Part shown: positions 37,080-46,018 of the stretch, in pieces | How the letters are laid out: every line of letters starts with the position of its first letter | Numbering within the stretch: position 1 is the stretch's first letter | Assembly: GCF_001941825.1 (NCBI RefSeq) | Contig: NZ_CP019038.1 | Span: 2,914,001-2,978,000 of the forward strand | Length of the DNA: 64,000 bases | From: Massilia putida | GTDB lineage: Bacteria; Pseudomonadota; Gammaproteobacteria; Burkholderiales; Burkholderiaceae_D | Direction of reading: 5' to 3' | The notes under the pieces: model-generated | Told to the model about the DNA's origin: nothing | Database searches by the model: none | What the model saw: the letters and a program-made list of their open reading frames with translations, nothing else | Position numbers and translations under genes: made by a program

Positions 37080-38555
37080 ATGACCGAAGACATCCTGATC
37101 AATATCAACCCGCAAGAAACACGGGTCGCGCTGGTGGTACAGGGTGCCGTACAAGAGCTGCACATCGAGCGCACGCTCACCCGTGGCCTCGCCGGGAATG
37201 TCTATCTCGGCAAGGTCGTGCGCGTGCTGCCAGGGATGCAGTCGGCCTTCATCGACATCGGCCTGGAACGCGCCGCCTTCCTGCACGTGGCCGACATCTG
37301 GGAAGCCAAGCCGCACGACGGCAGCAATGGCGCCAGCAGCGCGTCGCCGACCCCCATCGAAAAAATCCTGTTCGACGGCCAGGTCTTGACCGTGCAGGTG
37401 ATCAAGGACCCGATCGGCACGAAGGGCGCGCGCCTGTCCACGCAGATTTCCATCGCCGGCCGCATGCTCGTCTATCTGCCGCAGGATAAACACATCGGCA
37501 TCTCGCAAAAGATCGAGAAGGAATCCGAGCGCGAAGCCCTGCGCGCGCGCCTCGCGGGCCTGCTGCCGCCGGACGAGAACGGCGGCTACATCGTGCGCAC
37601 GCAGGCCGAGGACGCGTCCGACGCCGACCTCGCCGCCGACATCGACTACCTGCGCAAGACCTGGGGCGCGATCACGAAGGGCGCGCGCACGCGCCCCGCG
37701 ACGAGCCTGCTGTACCAGGACCTGAGCCTGGCCCAGCGCGTGCTGCGCGACTTCGTCCACGACGAGACGGCCGCGATCCTCGTCGACTCGCGCGAGAACT
37801 ACCTGAAGCTGGTCGAATTCGCCCAGGTGTACACGCCCAGCGTGCTGTCGCGCCTGCAGCATTACACGGGCGAGCGGCCGCTGTTCGACCTGTACGGCGT
37901 CGAAGAAGAGATCCTGCGCGCGCTGGGCCGGCGCGTGGACTTGAAATCGGGCGGCTACCTGATCGTCGACCAGACCGAGGCGATGACGACCATCGACGTC
38001 AATACGGGCGGCTTCGTCGGCGGACGCAATTTCGCCGACACGATCTTCAAGACGAACCTGGAAGCCGCGCACGCCATCGCGCGCCAGCTGCGGCTGCGCA
38101 ATCTGGGCGGCATCATCATCCTCGACTTCATCGACATGGAGAACAACGAGCACCGCAACGCCGTGCTCGCGGAGCTCAAGAAAACCCTGTCGCGCGACCG
38201 CACGAAGGTGTCCGTGAGCGGGTTCTCGGCGCTGGGCCTGGTCGAAATGACACGCAAGCGCACGCGCGAATCGCTGGCCCACATCCTGTGCGAGCCCTGC
38301 CCCGCCTGCGGCGGCAAGGGCCAGGTGAAAACGAGCCGGACGATCTGCTACGAAATCCTGCGCGAGCTGCTGCGCGAGGCCAAGCAGTTCAACCCGCGCG
38401 AATTCCGCATCGTCGCGTCGCAGGAAGTGGTCGACCTGTTCCTCGAAGAAGAATCGCAGCACCTGGCCATGCTGGGCGATTTCATCGGCAAGAAGATTTC
38501 GCTGCAGGTCGAGCGGGGCTATCATCAGGAGCAGTACGACGTCATCCTGATGTGA
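37080..38555 (+). CDS. rng: Ribonuclease G
   Basis: 491-aa RNase E/G family endonuclease acting in 16S rRNA 5' maturation and mRNA decay. S1 domain at about 35-125 (GNVYLGKVVRVLPGMQSAFIDIGLERAAFLH region), the catalytic DNase-I-like part with TIDVNTGGFVG (Asp of the Mg site) and IIILDFIDM, and the Zn-link CEPCPACGG with CxxC. No long RNase E scaffold tail, so RNase G. Follows maf after a repeat-filled gap, as in related genomes. Confidence 0.95.
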   Translation: MTEDILININPQETRVALVVQGAVQELHIERTLTRGLAGNVYLGKVVRVLPGMQSAFIDIGLERAAFLHVADIWEAKPHDGSNGASSASPTPIEKILFDGQVLTVQVIKDPIGTKGARLSTQISIAGRMLVYLPQDKHIGISQKIEKESEREALRARLAGLLPPDENGGYIVRTQAEDASDADLAADIDYLRKTWGAITKGARTRPATSLLYQDLSLAQRVLRDFVHDETAAILVDSRENYLKLVEFAQVYTPSVLSRLQHYTGERPLFDLYGVEEEILRALGRRVDLKSGGYLIVDQTEAMTTIDVNTGGFVGGRNFADTIFKTNLEAAHAIARQLRLRNLGGIIILDFIDMENNEHRNAVLAELKKTLSRDRTKVSVSGFSALGLVEMTRKRTRESLAHILCEPCPACGGKGQVKTSRTICYEILRELLREAKQFNPREFRIVASQEVVDLFLEEESQHLAMLGDFIGKKISLQVERGYHQEQYDVILM

Positions 38556-38856
38556 CGTCCGATGTCAATTTAATACGCCAGTTTCGCCGGCTTCCGGACA
38601 AGGATTTGTCATCCTGTTCAATAGCTGTTGCTCGCGCATGACAATGCGTCTAAAAATATGGCTGGGGGCAACGCAGCGTCCCGGTTTGGACTACAATTCG
38701 AGACAATTTATTGAAGATTTCGAGAGTTGGCGGTAGTGTGCATCCCCACCACACTTAGGATGCGCAGCCAGCCGACCGGTTAGCGCTGCTGATCGCAGAC
38801 TCTGATACACCGCTGGCGGCGTCGGACAACAACTGGCAGGCGACCCGTAAGAGACA
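38556..38856. other. 301-bp intergenic region between rng and a GT9 gene
   Basis: No gene, terminator with a T run, or repeat from the two palindromic families is seen. TACAAT at 38692-38697 is a possible -10 for the downstream gene. The region is less GC-rich at 38640-38710. AAGAGA precedes the downstream ATG. Confidence 0.4.
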
Positions 38857-39960
38857 ATGAACGTACCTCTCATTCCTTCCGATCTGCTGAAGACATCGGA
38901 CAAGATCCTGTTCATCGCCCACCTGGCGTTGGGCGATTACACGTATTTGCAGAACTGCTTCCAGGCGTTCGCGCGCGCCTACCCGCATCTGAAACTGCAC
39001 CTGTGGGTGGACGAGGTCCGCCGCACGAGCGACGCGTCGCAGTGGCCGCACCTGAAAAAGAACGTCCTGTACGACTGGCTCGACGCCTGCGACTTCATCG
39101 AGAAGGTGTACAAGCAGAATTACTCGCCCGAGCTGTTCCAGGCGTCCGTCAAGGAAGCGCAGCAGGAACACTATCCGATCGTCGTCTCGCTGGGCACCCT
39201 GCGTCCGCACTTCTACGCCGACCTCGCGCGCGAGATCAGCCCGGACGGCTTCGTGTTCGGCCTCAAGAAGCCGCTCGGCCTCCTGGGCCTGCGTCACTGG
39301 TTCAGCTTCCGCAAGCTCGACGCCAGCCTCGACCCGGACGTGGCCGACCGCACCAGTGCTCCGCACATCAGCGACGTGCATGCGGAATGGTTCCGCCAGC
39401 TGGCCGCCGTGGACATCCCGCCGGCCGAGCGCATCCCGTTCGTGCACATCCCCGAGCAATTCGCCCTTGGCGCGAAGGCGCGCCTGCGCGAGTGGGGCTT
39501 CGACGGCCGCCGGGGCAAGCTCGTCTTCATCAACCCGTTCGCCAAGACGCGCAAGCGCTGCTGGCCCGTCGAGCGCGTGGCAGAACTGATCGAGACGATG
39601 CGCGAGCAGCCGGAATGGCGCGACGCCTGCTTCATCGTCAACGCGGTGCCGCAGGAAGTCGACAACGTGAAGGCCATGCTGACGCGCCGCCAGCTGGACC
39701 GCACGGAGCTGTTCAGCGCCAACGAGAACTTCTTCCAGCTGCCCGCGATGCTGGCGCAGTGCGACCTGATCGTGTCGGTGGAAACGGCCGTGATGCACCT
39801 GGCGAACGCCGTCGGCGTGCCGGTCGTCGCGCTGATGCGCCAGAAGACGCCGGAATGGGCGCCCGTCGACAAGGCCAACAGCACCGTCATCACGGCCGAT
39901 CAGCGCCGGGACTGGGTCAAGGCGATTCCGGTGGATGCGGTGATGCACGCGCTGGCGTGA
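38857..39960 (+). CDS. Glycosyltransferase family 9 protein (heptosyltransferase-like)
   Basis: 367 aa. GT-B fold of the ADP-heptose:LPS heptosyltransferase type: N-terminal ILFIAHLALGDYTYLQNCFQAF (the usual GDxxxxxP/F loop), C-terminal LVFINPFAKTRKRCWPVERVAELI and the sugar-nucleotide site VSVETAVMHLANAVGVPVVAL. It differs from waaF at 55311 and likely adds another sugar to the LPS core or a surface glycan. Alone on its strand; ends at a strong terminator. Confidence 0.8.
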   Translation: MNVPLIPSDLLKTSDKILFIAHLALGDYTYLQNCFQAFARAYPHLKLHLWVDEVRRTSDASQWPHLKKNVLYDWLDACDFIEKVYKQNYSPELFQASVKEAQQEHYPIVVSLGTLRPHFYADLAREISPDGFVFGLKKPLGLLGLRHWFSFRKLDASLDPDVADRTSAPHISDVHAEWFRQLAAVDIPPAERIPFVHIPEQFALGAKARLREWGFDGRRGKLVFINPFAKTRKRCWPVERVAELIETMREQPEWRDACFIVNAVPQEVDNVKAMLTRRQLDRTELFSANENFFQLPAMLAQCDLIVSVETAVMHLANAVGVPVVALMRQKTPEWAPVDKANSTVITADQRRDWVKAIPVDAVMHALA

Positions 39961-39983
39961 CGCCTGCCGTTTTTGATTCCGAC

Positions 39984-40013
39984 AAGGCCGCATTTGCGGC
40001 CTTTTGTTTTTCG
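39984..40013 (+). terminator. Rho-independent terminator after the GT9 gene
   Basis: Perfect 8-bp stem AAGGCCGC/GCGGCCTT (39984-39991 with 39996-40003), loop ATTT, followed by TTGTTTTTC. Confidence 0.85.
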
Positions 40014-40019
40014 TTGAAC

Positions 40020-40044
40020 GCGTGGACGGCCGAGCCGTCCACGC
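40020..40044. repeat. 11-bp palindrome related to family B
   Basis: GCGTGGACGGC-CGA-GCCGTCCACGC, preceded by TTGAAC. The GAACGCGTGG start matches the family B element at 47759, with a different stem core. Lies between the convergent GT9 and tupA genes. Confidence 0.6.
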
Positions 40045-40069
40045 ATCCGACGCACGCATGAACATGGGT

Positions 40070-40879
40070 TTATTTCGCGTCCGGGAAAAACAACTGCTCC
40101 CCCGCCGGCTTGAACGATGCGATTTTCGCCTGCCCCTCCGGCGACGTGATCCAGTCGATCAGCGCCTTCGCGCCCTTGTAGTTGATCCCCTTGTGCTTCG
40201 CGGGGTTCACGGCGATGATCCCGTACGGATTGAACATCCGCTTGTCGCCCTCGACGAGAACGGCCAGGCCCGTCTTGACCTTGTACGCGCCGTACGTCGC
40301 GCGGTCCGTCAGGGTGTACGCCCCCATCTCGGCCGCCATGTTCAGCACTTCGCCCATGCCCAGGCCGGCCGACACGTAGTTGGCGCCCGCCGGCCGGGTG
40401 CCGGCCTGCTCCCAGTAGCTCTTCTCCATCACGTCCGTGCCCGAATTGTCGCCGCGCGAGATGAACTTCACGTTGGCCGCCGCGATCTTCTTAAACGCGG
40501 CGATCACGTCGTGGCTGCCCTTCACGCCGGCCGGGTCGGCGGTCGGGCCCGCGACGATGAAGTCGTTGTACATCACGTCGTGGCGGTCGATGCCCCAGCC
40601 TTCGGCCACGAATTTGTCTTCCAGCTTGCGGGCGTGGACGAGCGTCACGTCGACGTCGCCGTTCTTGCCCAGCTCCAGCGCCTTGCCGGTGCCGACGGAA
40701 ATCACGTTGACCTTGATGCCCGTCTTCGCTTCGAAGGCCGGCAGCAGGTAGCCCAGCAGGCCCGAGTTCTCGGTGCTGGTGGTGGTGGACAGGCGCAGCA
40801 CCTTGTCGGACTGCGCTTGCGCGAACGGCGTCGCGACGGTCAAACAGGCGATAAAGCCGAGGATGGAACGGCGTTGCAT
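40070..40879 (-). CDS. tupA: Tungstate ABC transporter substrate-binding protein
   Basis: 269-aa periplasmic binding protein. Signal peptide (MQRRSILGFIACLTVATPFAQA) with AAGGAG upstream, then LRLSTTTSTENSGLLGYLLP, the TTTS oxyanion-binding signature of TupA that distinguishes it from ModA, and SVGTGKALELGKNGDVDV, FISRGDNSGTDVMEKSYW. TupA binds tungstate with very high affinity. Last gene of a minus-strand run that begins with formate dehydrogenase genes; gap of 17 bp after tupC. Confidence 0.9.
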   Translation of the reverse strand: MQRRSILGFIACLTVATPFAQAQSDKVLRLSTTTSTENSGLLGYLLPAFEAKTGIKVNVISVGTGKALELGKNGDVDVTLVHARKLEDKFVAEGWGIDRHDVMYNDFIVAGPTADPAGVKGSHDVIAAFKKIAAANVKFISRGDNSGTDVMEKSYWEQAGTRPAGANYVSAGLGMGEVLNMAAEMGAYTLTDRATYGAYKVKTGLAVLVEGDKRMFNPYGIIAVNPAKHKGINYKGAKALIDWITSPEGQAKIASFKPAGEQLFFPDAK

Positions 40880-40896
40880 GGTTTCTCCTTGTGGTA

Positions 40897-41628
40897 TCAG
40901 CGGTATTCGAGATGCCCGTCGCGCAGCTTCAGCCGCTGCACGCCAGGCAGGTTGATCAGGTCGCGGTCGTGGCAGGCGATGACGATGCTGCTGCCCGCGT
41001 CGACCATCGTCGGGATCAGCGCGATCACCTGTTCGCGCGCGGCGCCGTCCAGGTTGGCCGTCGGCTCGTCCAGCAGCAGCAGGCGCGGTTGCAGCACCTT
41101 CGCGCGCGCCAGCGCCACGCGCTGCTTTTCGCCGCCCGACAGCTTGGTCGGATCCGTGTCGCGCAGATGCGCCACGCCGGCCCACGCCATCGCCTCGTCG
41201 ACGACGGGACGCACGGCCGCGGGCGGCTCGCCGCGCACGACGAGGCCGTAGCCGATGTTGTCGGCGACGCTCGTCGAAAACAGGATCGGATGCTGGTGCA
41301 CGTAGACGATGGCCCGGCGCAGCGCGCGCGGGTACGGGTGCACGCGCAGGACGTCCTCGCCGGCGAAGCGCAGGCTGTCGATCTCGGCCCGCTCCAGGCC
41401 GCCGAGCACGCGCAGCAGGGTGCTCTTGCCGGCGCCGTTCATCCCCGTCAGCACGTACGCGCTGTGCGTCGCGATCTCGAGCTGGTCGATGTCGAACAGC
41501 TTGCGCTCGCCGTGGCGCTTGCGCAGCCCGCGCACGCCCAGCAGGGCCTTGCGGCGCTCGTCGCGTTGCGGCGCGTTCGCGTTCTCGTACACGGCCGCCG
41601 TGATCTGCGCATGGATGCCGATGCTCAT
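40897..41628 (-). CDS. tupC: Tungstate ABC transporter ATP-binding protein
   Basis: 243 aa, cytosolic ATPase of the Tup importer. Walker A TGMNGAGKST at about 61-70, signature LSGGEKQRVALARA, Walker B LLLLDEPTANLDG, and H-loop IACHDRDLI. The ATG at 41628 overlaps the tupB stop (ATGA). A 30-residue N-terminal lead (HAQITAAVYENANAPQ) precedes the ABC core, so a later start is possible, but the overlap favours this one. Confidence 0.9.
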   Translation of the reverse strand: MSIGIHAQITAAVYENANAPQRDERRKALLGVRGLRKRHGERKLFDIDQLEIATHSAYVLTGMNGAGKSTLLRVLGGLERAEIDSLRFAGEDVLRVHPYPRALRRAIVYVHQHPILFSTSVADNIGYGLVVRGEPPAAVRPVVDEAMAWAGVAHLRDTDPTKLSGGEKQRVALARAKVLQPRLLLLDEPTANLDGAAREQVIALIPTMVDAGSSIVIACHDRDLINLPGVQRLKLRDGHLEYR

Positions 41629-42335
41629 GCGCGCTCCCGGACCGTGTGGGCGTCGCCCTGCAGCAGCATCAGCGCGCCGTTCATCAGCAGCGCAATCGAG
41701 ACCAGCACGATGCCGAGCGCGATGCCCTGGGCGAACTCGCCCTTGCTCGTCTCCAGCGCGATCGCGGTCGTGATCGTGCGCGTCTCGCCTTCGATATTCC
41801 CGCCCACCATCAGCGCGCAGCCGACTTCCGAGATCACGCGGCCGAAACCGGACAGCACGGCCGCCATCACGCCGAAGCGCGCCTCGTGCAACACGCGCAC
41901 CATCACCTGCAGCGGCGACGCACCCAGCGCGATCGCGGTCTCGGCGTAGCGCGGATCGAGCCCCTGCACGGCCGCCAGCGTAAAAGCCAGCAGCACGGGC
42001 AGCGCGACGACGCACTGGCCGAACACGATGCCCGGCTGCGAGAACAGCCATTGCAGGCCGCCCAGCGGCCCGTGGCGCGACAGCAGCAGATACAGCAACA
42101 GGCCAATCAGGACGGTCGGCAGCGACAGCGCCGCCTGCGCCAGCCAGATGACGATGCGCCGTCCGGCAAAGCGCCGCATGGCGACGACGTAGCCGATCAG
42201 GATGGCGGGCGGGGTGGCCAGCAGCAGGCCGACGATGCTCGTCTTGAGCGACACCCAGACGATGCGCCACAGGCTTGGGTCGCCCGTGAACAGCAGCGCG
42301 AAGGCGCGCTGAACGGCATCCGCAATGTCATTCAT
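41625..42335 (-). CDS. tupB: Tungstate ABC transporter permease
   Basis: 236-aa inner-membrane permease with five or six helices and the binding-protein-dependent transport loop (EARFGVMAAVLSGFGRVISEVG, shown here by position around 150-170) typical of TupB/CysT-like permeases; EVGCALMVGGNIEGETRTIT is the TupB form. It starts 9 bp after fdhD on the same strand, which places the tungstate importer in the formate dehydrogenase operon. Confidence 0.9.
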   Translation of the reverse strand: MNDIADAVQRAFALLFTGDPSLWRIVWVSLKTSIVGLLLATPPAILIGYVVAMRRFAGRRIVIWLAQAALSLPTVLIGLLLYLLLSRHGPLGGLQWLFSQPGIVFGQCVVALPVLLAFTLAAVQGLDPRYAETAIALGASPLQVMVRVLHEARFGVMAAVLSGFGRVISEVGCALMVGGNIEGETRTITTAIALETSKGEFAQGIALGIVLVSIALLMNGALMLLQGDAHTVRERA

Positions 42336-42344
42336 AGGCGAACG

Positions 42345-43211
42345 TCAGGCCGTCCGCAAGGTGCGCGCCGTCTCCAGGGCGGCGAGCCAGTCCGGCTCGA
42401 ACACGAGGCGCTCTTCCCCGGGCAGCAGCAGGAAGTGGTGGCCGCTGCAGCGCGCCAGCAGCGACATGCCGACCTGCTCCGCCACCGCATGCCCCATCTG
42501 CGTCGTGCCGGAGCGCGACAGCAAAAACGGGATGCCCATCTGCGCGCCCTTGATCACCATCTCGGACGTCAGGCGGCCCGTCGTATAAAAGACCTTGTCG
42601 GCGCCCTCCATCCCTTCGAGCCACATCAGGCCCGCGATGGCGTCCACGGCGTTGTGGCGGCCCACGTCCTCGATGAACCACAGCAGTTCGCCGGCGTTCG
42701 TGAACAGCGCGCAGCCGTGCACGGAGCCGGCCTGCTTGTACACCGATTGCTGGGAGCGCACCGTCTCGACGATGCGATGCACGACGGACTGTTTCAAACG
42801 CGCGTCGGGCGGCAGCACGATGCGGTCGACTTCGTCCATCAGCCCGCCGAACACGGAACCCTGGCCGCAACCCGTCGTGACGACCTTCTTCGCCGTACGC
42901 GCCTCGACATCCTGGATGCCGCCGCGTGTCACCACCGCCACGGCATCCACCGACCAGTCGACCTGCACGGATACGACGTCGTCCAGCGACCGCACGAGGC
43001 GCTGGTTGCGCAGATAGCCCAGCGTGAGCGCTTCCGGCGCCGCGCCCAGCGTCATCAAGGTGACGAGCTCGCGCTTGTCGACGTAGACCGTCAGCGGGCG
43101 CTCGGCCGGAATATGCAGCGTCTCGCGGCGCCCGCGCTCGTCGATGGCCGTCACGGGATGCGTGAGGCCGGCACTGGTCTGGGACAGCTGGGGACGATAG
43201 AAAGATGTCAT
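42345..43211 (-). CDS. fdhD: Formate dehydrogenase accessory sulfurtransferase FdhD
   Basis: 288 aa; FdhD passes sulfur from the cysteine desulfurase to the Mo/W-bis-MGD cofactor of formate dehydrogenase. Seen: ERPLTVYVDKRELVTLMTLG, the active loop TTGCGQGSVFGG with a single Cys115 (E. coli has a CxxC pair), GSVHGCALF, FIEDVGRHNAVDAIAG, and FYTTGRLTSEMV, all family hallmarks. The ATG overlaps the fdsA stop (ATGA at 43208-43211), so its synthesis is coupled to the enzyme it matures. Confidence 0.95.
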   Translation of the reverse strand: MTSFYRPQLSQTSAGLTHPVTAIDERGRRETLHIPAERPLTVYVDKRELVTLMTLGAAPEALTLGYLRNQRLVRSLDDVVSVQVDWSVDAVAVVTRGGIQDVEARTAKKVVTTGCGQGSVFGGLMDEVDRIVLPPDARLKQSVVHRIVETVRSQQSVYKQAGSVHGCALFTNAGELLWFIEDVGRHNAVDAIAGLMWLEGMEGADKVFYTTGRLTSEMVIKGAQMGIPFLLSRSGTTQMGHAVAEQVGMSLLARCSGHHFLLLPGEERLVFEPDWLAALETARTLRTA

Positions 43212-46018
43212 GTCTGCAATTGTGCCATGTCGCCCAAAATCTGGCCGCCACCGTAGGAACCCTGGTGTGCGACATGGCCGCCCAGCTGCACGCGCACGGC
43301 GCAATACTTGAATTCCGGGATCTTGCCGAACGGGTCCAGCGCCGCATTCGTCAGCCGGTTGATCGCCGCCTCGTAATAGCAGAACGGGACGAACACGGCG
43401 CCGCGCGGCGTGCCGTCGTCGGCCCTGGCGTACAGCGCGACCTCGCCGCGGCGCGACGCGATCGTGATCACGTCGCCCGGCCTGCCACCCAACGCCTCCA
43501 GGTCGAGCGGGTGCACGAGCGCGACCGGGTCCGGTTCCAGCGCGTCCAGCACGCCGGCGCGGCGCGTCATGCTGCCCGTGTGCCAGTGCTCGAGCTGGCG
43601 GCCCGTGATCAGCACGACGGGGTATTCGGTGTCGGGCCGCTCGTCGGCCGGGATGATGTCGGCCGGGACGAAGCGCGCGCGGCCGCCTTCGCGCGGGAAC
43701 GTCTCCGTGAAGACGACGGGCTCGCCCGGATCGCCCTCCGCGCGGCACGGATACGTCACAAAGCCGTCGCGCTCCAGGCGGTCCCACGTGATGCCGGCGA
43801 TGCTGGGCATCAGCAGCCGCATCTCGTCGAACACGTCGGCCGGCCCGGCGTAGTCCCACGGCAGGCCGAGCTTGCGCGCCAGTTGCTGGATGATCCACAA
43901 GTCCTGGCGCGCGTCGCCGGGCGGGTCGAGCGCCTGACGGCCAAGCTGGACGACGCGGTCCGTGTTCGTGAAGCTGCCCGTCTTTTCGGCGAAGGCGGAT
44001 GCGGGCAGGATCACGTCGGCCAAGTAGGCCGTCTCGGTGAGAAAAATGTCCTGCACGACGAGGTGTTCCAGCGCCGCCAAGGCTTCGCGCGCATGGTTCG
44101 CATCCGGGTCGGACATGGCCGGATTTTCGCCCATGATGTACATGCCCCGGAGTCTGTCCTCGCCGCCGGCGAGGATGTCGTCCATGATCTCGACGACCGT
44201 CAGGCCCGCTTTACCGTCCAGCTTTTGCCCCCACGCGGCCTCGAACGTCGCCCGCGCCGACGCATCGTCGACCCGGCGGTAGTCCGGATACATCATCGGG
44301 ATGAGGCCCGCATCCGACGCGCCCTGCACATTGTTCTGGCCGCGCAGCGGATGCAGGCCCGTGCCGGGGCGGCCGATCTGGCCCGTCATCAGCGCGAGCG
44401 CGATCAGGCAGCGCGCATTGTCCGTGCCGTGCACGTGCTGCGACACGCCCATGCCCCACAGGATCATCGCGCCCTTGGCCGTCGCGTACAGCCGCGCCAC
44501 GTAACGGATCGTCTCGGCGTCGATGCCGCAGATGGGCGCCATCGCTTCCGGGCTGTAGTGCGCGACGTTCGCGGCGAGCGCGTCGTAACCGCTCGTGCGG
44601 TCGGCGATGAACGCCGGATCGACCAGGCCCTCTTCCACGATCGTGTGCATCATCGCGTTGAGCAGCGCGACGTCCGTGTCCGGCTTGAATTGCAGGAAGC
44701 GGTGCGCGTGGCGCGCGAGGTCGGAGCGGCGCGGGTCGGCCACGATGAGTTTCACGCCCGTGCGCGCCGCGTTCTTCATCCACGTGGCGGCCACCGGGTG
44801 GTTGACGGTCGGGTTGGCGCCGATGACGAGCACCACCTCGGCCCGCGTCACGTCCATCACGGGGTTCGACACGGCACCGGAGCCGATCCCTTCCAGCAGC
44901 GCGGCCACGGACGACGCGTGGCACAGCCGCGTGCAGTGGTCGACGTTGTTGCTGCCGAAGCCCGTGCGCACGAGCTTCTGGAACAGGTACGCTTCCTCGT
45001 TGCTGCCCTTGGCCGAGCCGAAGCCGGCCAGCGCCCGGCCGCCGTGCGCGTCGCGGATGCGCGCGAGGCCGCCGCCCGCCGCGGCCAGCGCTTCTTCCCA
45101 CGTCGCCTCGCGGAACACGTCCAGCACGCGGTCCGGGTCTATCGTGAAGTCGCCGCGTTTCGGCACGCCCTCGCGCCGGATCAGCGGCGTGGTCAGGCGC
45201 TGCGGGTGGTGCGCGTAGTCGTAGCCGTAGCGGCCTTTCACGCACAGGCGGCCGTGGTTCGCGGGGCCATCCCGGCCTTCGACGCGGACGATGCGGTTGT
45301 CCTTCACGTGGTACGTCAGCTGGCAACCCACGCCGCAATACGGGCAGACGGAATCGACTTGTTTGTCGGGCACGGCGAGCGCCGCGCCGCGCGCCGGCGC
45401 CAGCGCGCCCGTCGGACAGGCCTGCACGCACTCGCCGCAGGCCACGCAGGTCGAGGCGCCCATCGGATCGCCCTGGTCGAACACGATGTGGGTGTTCTCG
45501 CCGCGGCCCGCGAGGCCGATCACGTCGTTGACCTGCTCGTCGCGGCAGGCGCGCACGCAGCGTGTGCACTGGATGCACGCGTCGAGGTTCACCTCGATGG
45601 CCGCATGGCTGACGTCCGCCGGCGGCACCGCGCGCGTGGCGGGGAAGCGCGGCGTACCCACGCCCAGTTGATCGGCCCAGTACGCGACCTCGTCGTCGCG
45701 CTTGCGGCTTGTTTCCGGCAGGTCGGACAGCAGCAGTTCCACCACCATCCTGCGGGCCGCGACGGCGCGGTCGCTGTCCGTGCGCACCTTCATGCCGGGC
45801 GCCGGATGGCGGCAGCACGACGGCGCCAGCGTGCGTTCCCCAATGACTTCCACCACGCACGCGCGGCAGTTACCGGCCGGCTCCAGGCCGTCCTTGTGGC
45901 ACAGGTGCGGCAATGGGATACCCGCGCGGGCGGCCGCGTCGAACAGGGTCTCGAAGGCCTTGGCCTGGACTTCGCGGCCGTCGATCTCGAAGGTCACGGT
46001 CGGCACGTTCGCGTTCAT
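43208..46018 (-). CDS. fdsA: NAD-dependent formate dehydrogenase catalytic subunit (FdsA type)
   Basis: 936-aa cytosolic subunit oxidising formate to CO2. N-terminal 2Fe-2S domain (Cys40, 51, 54, 68), two 4Fe-4S sites (Cys148/151/154/158 and 191/194/197/201), a further 4Fe-4S cluster of the oxidoreductase domain (Cys225/228/232/259), and the active site HCTRLCH with metal ligand Cys366 followed by His367; Cys rather than selenocysteine. C-terminal molydopterin-dinucleotide-binding domain contains VLITGRQLEHWHTGSMTRRA. Start at 46018 overlaps the upstream stop (ATGA). Electrons pass to NAD+ through the fused upstream subunit. Confidence 0.96.
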   Translation of the reverse strand: MNANVPTVTFEIDGREVQAKAFETLFDAAARAGIPLPHLCHKDGLEPAGNCRACVVEVIGERTLAPSCCRHPAPGMKVRTDSDRAVAARRMVVELLLSDLPETSRKRDDEVAYWADQLGVGTPRFPATRAVPPADVSHAAIEVNLDACIQCTRCVRACRDEQVNDVIGLAGRGENTHIVFDQGDPMGASTCVACGECVQACPTGALAPARGAALAVPDKQVDSVCPYCGVGCQLTYHVKDNRIVRVEGRDGPANHGRLCVKGRYGYDYAHHPQRLTTPLIRREGVPKRGDFTIDPDRVLDVFREATWEEALAAAGGGLARIRDAHGGRALAGFGSAKGSNEEAYLFQKLVRTGFGSNNVDHCTRLCHASSVAALLEGIGSGAVSNPVMDVTRAEVVLVIGANPTVNHPVAATWMKNAARTGVKLIVADPRRSDLARHAHRFLQFKPDTDVALLNAMMHTIVEEGLVDPAFIADRTSGYDALAANVAHYSPEAMAPICGIDAETIRYVARLYATAKGAMILWGMGVSQHVHGTDNARCLIALALMTGQIGRPGTGLHPLRGQNNVQGASDAGLIPMMYPDYRRVDDASARATFEAAWGQKLDGKAGLTVVEIMDDILAGGEDRLRGMYIMGENPAMSDPDANHAREALAALEHLVVQDIFLTETAYLADVILPASAFAEKTGSFTNTDRVVQLGRQALDPPGDARQDLWIIQQLARKLGLPWDYAGPADVFDEMRLLMPSIAGITWDRLERDGFVTYPCRAEGDPGEPVVFTETFPREGGRARFVPADIIPADERPDTEYPVVLITGRQLEHWHTGSMTRRAGVLDALEPDPVALVHPLDLEALGGRPGDVITIASRRGEVALYARADDGTPRGAVFVPFCYYEAAINRLTNAALDPFGKIPEFKYCAVRVQLGGHVAHQGSYGGGQILGDMAQLQT

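Noticed and set aside
40070..40879. Molybdate-binding ModA as identity for the binding protein
   Set aside because: The N-terminal TTTS signature and the permease/ATPase forms match Tup-type tungstate transporters rather than Mod.
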